Part shown: positions 55,712 to 64,000 of the stretch, piece by piece
Position numbering within the stretch: position 1 is the first letter of the stretch
How the letters are laid out: every line of letters starts with the position of its first letter
Origin: Stenogyne calaminthoides
Lineage: Eukaryota > Streptophyta > Magnoliopsida > Lamiales > Lamiaceae
Direction of reading: 5' to 3'
Length of the DNA: 64,000 nt
Assembly (NCBI GenBank): GCA_037126765.1
Contig: JBBCBC010000030.1
Coordinates: forward strand, 868,001 to 932,000
Made by a program: the position numbers and the translations under genes
The notes under the pieces: generated by a model
Databases searched by the model: none
What the model saw: the letters and a program-made list of their open reading frames with translations, nothing else
What the model was told of the DNA's origin: nothing

Positions 55712-58700
55712 TCATAGCAGATTGGCAACGGTCTTGACACCCATTCCTTCCACATGTCTCTCGAATGTATTCTGAGGCAGACCCTTTGTGAATGGATCTG
55801 CTAGGTTGTCTTCTGACGCGATCTTTGCCACCTTTATATCTCATCTCTTAACGATTTCTCGTATAAGATGGTATTTCCTTTCAATGTGTTTGCTGGCCTT
55901 GTGGGCTCTTGGTTCCGTTGAATTTGCAACTGCTCCGGCATTGTCACAATAAACAGTGATTGTGCTGGGCAAATTCGGAACTACATCCAAGTCCACTAGG
56001 AAGTTCTTGAGCCAAACCACTTCTTTCGCTGCCTCGCAAGCAGCTACATATTCGGCTTCCATGGTAGAATATGCGATGCATTTCTGCTTAACGCTTCTCC
56101 ATGTCATGGCTCCTCCCCCCATGCAAAACACACTACCGGAGGTAGATTTTCTGGAATCTAAGTCTGATTGGAAATCCGAGTCCGTGTAGCCGATGGGGAT
56201 TAGACTATCTGACTGATAAACCAACATTCTATCTCGAGTTCTTTTCATATACTTCAGAATATTTTTAACTGCCGTCCAATGTTCTTTCCCCGGGTTACTT
56301 TGATATCTTGCCACCATGCCAACGGCAAAGCAGATATCCGGTCTCGTGCACAACATTGTAACTTAGAGCACATTTCCTTGGATAGATGGATTCCATGCCT
56401 AAAAGGTACGAAACCTTTCTTGGAATCCTGCATGCTGAATCGTTTCAAGATAGTGTCTATGTATGAAGCTTGCGATAAGCCTATCATCCTTTTCTTACGA
56501 TCTCGAGTGATCTTGATCCCAAGGATGTGCTCGGCTTCCCCTAAGTCCTTCATATCAAACTATTTTGAAAGCCATGCCCTTACGTCTGATAACACCTTTA
56601 CATCGTTCCCGATGAGCAGTATGTCGTCTACGTATAGTACTAAGAATACCAATGCAGTTCTGACACGCTTTTTGTACACACAACTTTCAAACTCGTTTTG
56701 ATCAAACCCATAAGACTTTATTACATGATCAAAACATTGGTTCCAAGCTCTGGATGCTTGTTTGAGTCCGTAAATGGACTTCATGAGCTTACAAACTAGG
56801 TGTTCTTGGCCCTTTTCAATGAAGCCTTGGGGTTGTTGCATATAGATTTCTTCATCAAGACTTCCGTTAAGGAAAGTTATCTTGACATCCATTTGCCATA
56901 TTTCAAAATCGAGATGCGCAGCAATGGACAAGAGAATCCGGATGGACTTGAGCATTGCTACAGGTGAAAAGGTTTCCTCATAGTCGATCCATTCTTTCTG
57001 AGTATAACGTTTCGCCACAAGCCTTGCCTTGAAGGTTTCCACCTTCCCGTCCGGTCCCCTTTTTCTCTTGTATACCCACTTGCAACCAATGGGTTTGACC
57101 CCATTAAGTGGTTCGACTAGCTTCCACACTCTGTTATGATCCATAGAACCCATTTCGGCTTTCATTGCTGTTTTCCAAGAAATCGCATCCTTGTCTTGGA
57201 TTGCCTCATCATATGTCCATGAGTCTGATTCGTCTTGTCTGGGAATCCAGTCCGAGGACTCTCCTATCCCCATGAATCTCTCGGGCTGTCTTACAACCTT
57301 CCCACTACGACGAGGTTCTGGTTGTGAAAGTGTGTCGTTTGGTATGCCATCTTGTACAGTTAGCAATGAGGTTAGCCCCCTTAGCTCATTTAAGGTAATC
57401 TCACTTCTGGGTCTTCTTTCGTTCATATAGTCTTCTTCCAAAAATCTAAAGTGGGTGCTTATTACCACCTTTTGATCTTCGGGACCATAGAACATACACC
57501 CTTTTGTTCCCTCGGGGTATCCTATAAACAACCTTAATTCTGATCAAGGATCCAATTTTCTGGCTTCCTTGTCCAACACATAGGCCGGACACCCCCAAAT
57601 CTCATGTGTCTCAAACTGGGCTTGCGCCCGGTCCACAATTCTTTGGGAGTTTTGGGAACCGATTTGGATGGCACCAAGTTCAGAATGTAAGCCGTTGCTT
57701 CCAAGGCATAACCCCAGAACGACTTAGGAAGATCCGCATAACTCATCATTGATCTAACCATCTCCAAAAGAGTTCTGTTTCTTCGCTCTGCAACCCCGTT
57801 TTGTTGAGGGGTTCCGGGTGCAGTTAGCTGGGATACAATCCCTTCATCTGAAAAGTAGTTCAAAAACTCATCGCTGAGGTACTCGCCTCCACGATCGGAT
57901 CGTAGAGACTTGATACGTTTTTCCCTATGATTCTCTGCTTGAGCCTTAAATTCTTTGAATTTCTCAAAGGTCTCAGATTTATGCTTCATAAGGAAAATAT
58001 AACCGTACCTTGAGTAGTCATCAATAAAAGTGACGAAATACTCATAAACTCCTCTTGATTTGGTTGACATTGGACCACATACGTCTGTGTGAACAATTTC
58101 GAACACTTCTTTGGCTCTATTCACCTTGGCTCCGAATGCCCTCTTGGTCATTTTACCCTCCAAACATGATTCGCAGGTTGGAATTGGTTCAACTTGGAGA
58201 GACTCCAGTGAATCGTCTTCTACCAACTTTTGGATCCTCTTTGGATTAATATGTCCCAATCTTACATGCCATGGAAGTGTTTCGTTCACGCCTCATGAAC
58301 GTTTTCTTTTATCGGAAACAATTGATGTGTTATAGGATGCATTTCTTGAGTGGTGTGCACAGTTAACTGTATAGAGATTATTCGACAACGTTCCATGATA
58401 GATAAATTTATCATAAAGAGAAATGGTAACAACTAAATCAAAAGTAACCGAATATCCATCAAGGTAAAGTTTAGAAACCGAAATTAAATTCTTTCTAAAA
58501 TTCGGAACGTAAAGAACATCTCTTAAAATTAAAACTCTGTCTTCAAAGGACAGGTGCACTTCTCCCACTGCTTCAGCTGCCACTCTCGTAGCATCGCCCA
58601 GTGTGATGAGGATCTCACTCCCACTAAGTTGCCGGGTCCGTTTGAACCCCTGTAAAGTGAAACAAACATGATCAGTGGATCCCGTATCCACCACCCATAA

Positions 58701-59561
58701 ATGGGAGGCATACGCCGCTAAGCAAGTTTCAACAACTAGTGCATGAGAATTACCTTTCTTTCCATTCCCAGAAGAATCGGAACAGGCTTTCCTCGAGTGT
58801 CCTACTCCGCCGCTTTCCAAAACTTTCCTCATGCTTGATTCCATGCTCTTATTTGGTGTTGAGTCTGCTTGGTTTAACTTTCTTCTCTTTTCATCATCCT
58901 TATCACCACTTGACCTAGGATGAAAAGAAGATTTATGTTTTCCCAAGTTCTTTTCCTCGCGCTCCCTCTCCATTTCAACCAAAGTGAGAGCATTTACAAG
59001 ATCATCCACTGTAAAATCTAGATCTTCCAATAGATACTCAAGATAGTGGTGATTATAGCTCTTTGGTAAGGATTGGAGAATGAAATCAATCTTAGTCTTG
59101 AAATCACATTTTTCGCTGAGGATCTCAAGCTCCTCAAATAACACCATAACCCTAAGAATGTGCAGCGCTGCAGTCGTCCCTTTTTCCATTTTTAATTCAG
59201 CAATTTCTTGCTTCACACTTTGAATTGCCATATGGGTCGGATGTGCGAACATCGCTTCGAGATTCTGTAAGATGTCTGCAGCTGACTCATATCCTTGGTG
59301 AAGGCGTTTCAACAAATCTGACAGATGTGCCAAAATTGTATCCTTCATCAATTCATTTGCCAACCCCCATTCACCATATATCATCTCGTCCAATATTCCG
59401 GCGTCCTTAGCTGGTTTTCCGGGTTTTGGTGTATCAAGTACCCATTTGGAAGGTGATGCGGCTAGGACAGGTTTTAGTTTGTATATCCAATCAAAATAGT
59501 TTTCACCAGTAAGCAAATTGTCTTTAAGTATATTGAACAGTGGATTAAAAGGTTGCGACAT
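55712..59561 (-). pseudogene. Copia gag-pol polyprotein, few lesions
   Basis: Starts MSQPFNPLFNILKDNLLTGE (59561). gag is followed by a region with GVGHSRKAC, the remnant of a zinc knuckle; protease LWVVDTGSTDHVC (about 58690); a stop near 58290; pre-integrase LPWHVRLGHINPKR; integrase HTDVCGPM and RSDRGGEYLS and TPQQNGVAERRNRT; a frameshift near 57590 (LRHMRFGG), resuming LFIGYPEGTKGCMFYG; reverse transcriptase VARLVAK-like ARLVAKRYTQ, QMDVKITFLNGSL and LVLYVDDILLIGND with the catalytic DD; a stop near 56555, more frame changes near 56360; RNase H IGYTDSDFQSDLDSRKSTSG to 55712 (ends VANLL). It needs only a handful of lesions to explain loss of function, so it is fairly young. Confidence 0.93.
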
Positions 59562-61045
59562 GATGAACTGAAATAAATAATAATATGCATAAGCACAAAT
59601 ATATCACAAGGTTCCATCACATGTTTCATATTAAAATCTCAAAAAAATATGAACATGCATCAGCCAACATCTCAAAACAGTTTAAATAAGCCACGTGGGG
59701 TGGGTCATTATTTAAACACATTCAAGAAAAGTTACAAACAAAAAGCGATTTACAAACCTTTAATATCTAGATTAATAGTTGGCTCCCACTTGACCAATAT
59801 AAAATTAGCAGGGACTTGGGGAAGTATATGCATATCAATTTTATACCTAAGTAATAACCATGATTAAATCTGAAATTATTATTTAAGCTTTGAACGAGCC
59901 TCGTAGGGAGGGTCATCGCCGCCACTAGTAATAATCCACAATCATCCATTTGGAATTTATTCATGTGAAAGCTATCTTTTGACCGTCCCGTGGGGGGGAT
60001 TTCTCCAAAAGAATTCACAAATAAATAAATCATGGAGGTCAAAATTAATTCAATTTTATTTTCCATAAAATTGTCAATTAATTTTTAAGCATACTTAGTA
60101 ATTTTTAAAGTGAGATTTTTCAAAACATTTTCTCATGCATTGCAAATTTAAACACAATTTAAATAAGCATAAATTAATGCATAACATCAAAACAAAAAAT
60201 TAAACATATTGGACACATATATCCAATTGTCATGGTTAATTTTTGTCATGTCTTGATCTTGAGAAATCTTCTTCATAGCCTTCATCCTTCGTCTCGAAAA
60301 GCTCCCCTTGACCGTCTTAAAAAATGCCTTGTCAAGCCACGTCATCGACCAGGCTCGCGGGTCGGAGTGCCCTAGCACCTCCGGCCGTGTCGAAGTGGTG
60401 GGTAAGCCTAAGACCTAAGCGCCCGCATCGTCGCCCGATAGATCACGCCCGCTTCGGCGGCAAAAGCTTTACGGTGTCGTAGCGCCCGCGCATCAATAAG
60501 ACGCCCACCATGCCGATTCGTTGGAAATCTTTGCCTCTCGCCCGTATCCACCGATCGTGGCATACGATCGCCACGATCGCTTCGCTGACTCTCGATCGGC
60601 GTGCTCTCGCCGGCGGCCTATCCCTGGCGCCAGCAGCGCCCATGTCTAGCGTGCGGCGTCGCGTGCCTCCTTGGCACGTTTACAAGGACGACGCACGCGC
60701 ACGCCTTGTTCAAATCCCATCTTTTAATTCTTCGTCTCTGCCTCCTTTTCCGATCCGGTTACAATTTATTTACAAAAAATAAATAAACCTAGATCTAGAC
60801 TAGTCTATTACATTGATCAAATCAAACAAATTCTAATCTACTCATGGATTTTCTCACGAGGCAAAATGAATTTGAACGCATCGAATTAAAAAAAAATCGC
60901 AATTTATATGCATGCATAAATAAACACATTAAATTCCAAGACAATTGGATACCTGCAAAAAAGATCTAGCAATTCTACTATCCAATTTCAAATTTAATGA
61001 AAACGAATTAAATTACAATTTAAAAATCAGAGCCCAAAACCGTGA
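59562..61045 (-). other. Leader region of the long-LTR copia element, with GC-rich island
   Basis: This 1.5-kb untranslated stretch between primer site and gag is AT-rich, except about 60340-60720, which is strongly GC-rich (for example CGCCGGCGGCCTATCC). Short frames there occur on both strands (60443-60643 minus, 60510-60782 plus), and I recognise neither. It could be a retrotransposed host segment or a structured leader. Confidence 0.6.
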
Positions 61046-61056
61046 CTCTGATACCA
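61046..61056 (-). other. Primer-binding site, initiator tRNA-Met type
   Basis: Minus-strand TGGTATCAGAG, two bases from the LTR edge, sets the minus orientation of the copia element. Confidence 0.9.
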
Positions 61057-61058
61057 TT

Positions 61059-62717
61059 TGTAGGGGAATTAATTGCACGGATCTATTCGGGATGAATATT
61101 TAAATACAAATTTAATTCTAACAATTATTACTAGCATGAATTAATCCTATATTAATTCAAATAATAATTCAACAACAAATCATGCATATAAACAGTTCAC
61201 ATAAATCCTACGCGTGACGGATATTACGGGTTCTGGGTTTAACCTCTTTGGAGTGACAATGGTCTCGTCGATAAAAACACACCAAAAAGCCTTCCCAAGT
61301 ATTCCCTAGTCCTTGCTCGTCAATCCGGTGGAAGGAAGCTCGCGAACAATTAACAAAAGGGAAAATAAAAATTTGTTGCACCACCTTTGTGGATTTACTA
61401 ATTTTCCAGCACATGGAATTGTACTTGGGAATGAAAGAATCATCCCCTATTAATAGATGAGGGGTTGGTCAAATTTTTTGCATGAAATAGGGGGAAGAAA
61501 ATCTTTTTCTTGATCTCCAAGAAATCTTGAATATATCTCCTATATTCTTTTCTCCATAATTAAAATATTCCATAAAAATCTCAAATCCTCTTGTTATGGT
61601 GTATTTCGAAAAAATAGAAAAAAGAAACCAAGATTTGGATCTTCTTGAATTTATGAGATATACTTGTATTCCAAGAAATACATATCTTCCATAATATCTT
61701 TTCAAGAAAATCAAGAAAATCTTTCTTTCCCCTTATTTTCTCAAAATTTTCGAAAATTTCATAGCAAATAACCAAGTGGGAGATTTCTTGAATTTAATGA
61801 GACAATCTTGTATTCCAAGAATACTTATCTTCATTCCATAACAAAATTCAAAGAAAATCTTTCTCCCTCTTTTATTTACTATTTTTCGAAAAATAGGAAA
61901 AATTAGGCAACAAAATTTATTTTATTTTTAAACACCTTTTCCAGTTATTGGACTTTATGTTGGGCTACTTGAAGGGCCTTTAGGAGAATTAAGATTGGAC
62001 CTTCCAATGGATCTTGAATTATCAATATTGAGGCACAATATTATTCAAGCCCATAAATATTAATTAATCCAACTACATAATTAATATTGCACTATCCATC
62101 TTAACCCATATTACAGTCAATATGACTCTCGGTTATTATTTCCCGTGTTTAAGCTTATTTAGCCCATTAATTAATTCAAGCCACTGAAATAACTTTCCAT
62201 TAATTAATATCTTTTATCATTGGTAAAGGAACCGTTCAACATTATTATCCATACCGGAAACTAGTTCCACTTGCAAGATTTGGTATGACAAAACTTATGA
62301 ACCTCCCAAGGGGGCAAATCGAACAAGTGTACTTGCACACGATTCTCCGTATTAAATCTTAGCAATCACATGTGACCAATAATATTGCCCAAGATATAAA
62401 GTATTGAATCTCGTTGATTCTCTACCGTAATAAGTCAAAGCAATAGTTACTAACCACACGCGATCCTATTTAAGGGACGAAGATTAAGAAATAAGGAACC
62501 ACTGAGGTCTAATTCTTCCTAGTTCAGTTCTGAAGAATTTGTCCTCATGTAGGTCCTCTTCAGTGCACTAGAATTGCACTAGTGTAATCTCTCGGTCAAG
62601 ACAAGCCAATCTGAGTCTTACACTTCAACCTTTCACAATGGATTGTTCATTTCCATCTAGGTCGTGAATGGTGTACTTTGGTTACAAGGAACTGTTAATT
62701 TAATCTTCTGTGATCTG
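61059..62717 (-). repeat. 5' LTR of the long-LTR copia element, interrupted at its outer end
   Basis: On the plus strand it starts TGTAGGGGAATTAATTGC and stops at GTGATCTG, where the 3' LTR continues GGTATTGC. About 160 bp are missing from view, probably displaced beyond the window by the insertion beginning at 62718. A TATTAATAGATGAGGGG / TATTTATAGATGAGGGG segment (about 61448 in this copy) may be the TATA region on the minus strand. Confidence 0.9.
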
Positions 62718-64000
62718 TGTTGGGGAATTAATTACACAGATCTATTCGGGATGAATATTTAAATACAAATTTAATTCTAACAATTATTACTAGCATGAAT
62801 TAATCCTATATTAATTCAAATAATAATTCAGCAACAAATCATGCATATAAACAGTTCACATAAATCCCACGCATGTGGAATTACTACAGGGTTACGTGAA
62901 CTAACCTCTTGGAGTGGCAATGGTCTCGTTGATAAAAAAACACACCAAAAAGTCTTCCCAAGTATTCCCTAGTCCTTGCTCGTCAATCCGGTGGAAGGAA
63001 GCTCGCGAACAATTAACAAAAGGGAAAATAAAATTTGTTGCACCACCTTTGTGGATTTACTAATTTTTCCAGCTCATGGAATTGTACTTGGGAATGAAAG
63101 AATCATCCCCTATTTATAGATGAGGGGTTGGTCGAATTTTTTGCATGGAATAGGGGGAAGAAAATATTTTTCTTGATCTCCAAGAAATCTTGAATATATC
63201 TCCTATATTCTTTTCTCCATAATTAAAATATTCCATAAAAATCTCAACTCCTCTTGTTATGGTGTATTTTGAAAAAATAGGAAAAAGAAACCAAGATTTG
63301 GATCTTCTTGAATTTATGAGATATACTTGTATTCCAAGAAATACATATCTTCCATAATATCTTTTCAAGAAAATCAAGAAAATCTTTCTTTCCCCTTATT
63401 TTCTCAAAATTTTCGAAAATTTCATAGCAAATAACCAAGTGGGAGATTTCTTGAATTTAATGAGACAATCTTGTATTCCAAGAATACTTATCTTCATTCC
63501 ATAACAAAATTCAAAGAAAATCTTTCTCCCTCTTTTATTTACTATTTTTCGAAAAATAGGAAAAATTAGGCAACAAAATTTATTTTATTTTTAAACACCT
63601 TTTCCAGTTATTGGACTTTATGTTGGGCTACTTGAGGGGCCTTTAGGAGAATTAAGATTGGACCTTCCAATGGATCTTGAATTATCAATATTGAGCCACA
63701 ATATTATTCAAGCCCATAAATATTAATTAATCCCACTACATAATTAATATTGCACTATCCATCTTAACCCATATTACTGTTAATATGGCTCCCGGTTATT
63801 ATTTCCCGTGTTTAAGATTATCTAGCCCATTAATTAATTCAAGCCATTTTGAAATAACTTTCCATTAATTAATATCTTTTGTCCTTGGTTAAGAGCGGTT
63901 CAACATTATTATCCATCTGGGAAACTAGTTCCACTTGCAAGATTTGGTATGAAAAACTTACGAACCTCCCAAAGGGCAAATCGAACAAAGCGTGCTTGCA
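62718..64000 (-). mobile_element. Second LTR of the same copia family, nested; right side outside window
   Basis: It starts TGTTGGGGAATTAATTAC and is colinear with 61059 onward to the window end, with scattered differences. No primer site precedes it, so it is not the 5' LTR of the element to its left. It is best read as the 3' LTR of another minus-strand element, or a solo LTR, inserted into the LTR at 62717. Confidence 0.85.

Larger units (their letters stand above)
54709..62717 (-). mobile_element. Ty1/copia element with long LTRs, left LTR truncated
   Basis: Runs on the minus strand. The 5' LTR (61059-62717) is preceded on the minus-strand side by TGGTATCAGAG (61046-61056). gag-pol occupies 59561-55712, and the polypurine tract (minus AAGTGGGAGATT) adjoins the 3' LTR (54709-55594). 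The 3' LTR lacks about half its length on the outer side; the 5' LTR is interrupted at 62717 by another LTR. No target duplication can be read. Confidence 0.9.

Noticed and set aside
60443..60782. Overlapping frames in the GC-rich island as genes
   Set aside because: Both strands stay open because stop codons are rare in GC-rich DNA; no motif supports either.
61469..61775. Minus-strand 64-81 codon frames repeated at 63114-63438
   Set aside because: They recur only because both lie at the same place in two copies of one LTR; they are AT-rich and lack motifs.

Overview
This window is nuclear DNA of a flowering plant, almost certainly a eudicot. The evidence is spliced G-type lectin S-receptor-like kinase (S-RLK) genes with the usual seven-exon layout, plus Ty1/copia and Ty3-type LTR elements, CACTA, hAT, Mutator, PIF/Harbinger and Helitron remains, MITEs and a TRIM, in AT-rich sequence. 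There are no operons, CRISPR arrays, rRNA genes or convincing tRNA genes. I place it no more precisely than eudicot, possibly asterid.

The backbone is an array of S-RLK genes, all on the minus strand, decaying in different ways. Copy A (5.35-5.83 kb) is an SLG/PAN fragment. Copy B (8.02-12.28 kb) keeps every exon but has frameshifts, a stop, a 610-bp hAT element in exon 1 and a TRIM in intron 1. A 3' scrap lies at 32.4-32.9 kb. Copy C (33.18-36.55 kb) is nearly intact: two small indels in exons 1 and 2 are the only lesions I found. Copy D (43.97-50.92 kb) lost its 5' end and everything between the PAN domain and the kinase N-lobe, and carries a 4.8-kb copia element inside a kinase exon. Copy E (51.70-54.24 kb) has good kinase exons but no lectin domain.

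The rest is a nest of transposons. Left to right: a CACTA element running off the left edge (to 3323); MITEs and a copia 5' end; a Helitron helicase relic (14.8-15.6 kb); a Pack-MULE-like element (16720-17772) with a 9-bp target duplication; an 8.2-kb non-autonomous LTR element (19597-27802) holding a minisatellite and a nested Ty3-type element; a PIF/Harbinger transposase pseudogene split by a 1.6-kb CACTA element (29030-30659); a 6.1-kb coding-poor LTR element with a tRNA-Asp primer site (37185-43281), one LTR of which is split by another CACTA element; and a long-LTR copia element (54709-62717) with a second LTR of the same family starting inside its own LTR.

Most element boundaries rest on target-site duplications read directly, and several insertions have a matching unoccupied site elsewhere in the window, so the relative order of events can be partly reconstructed. 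I found no convincing new biochemical system. The most informative features are the S-RLK array with near-intact copy C, the Mutator-type family that includes the gene-fragment carrier, and the CACTA family with large and small members in one window.
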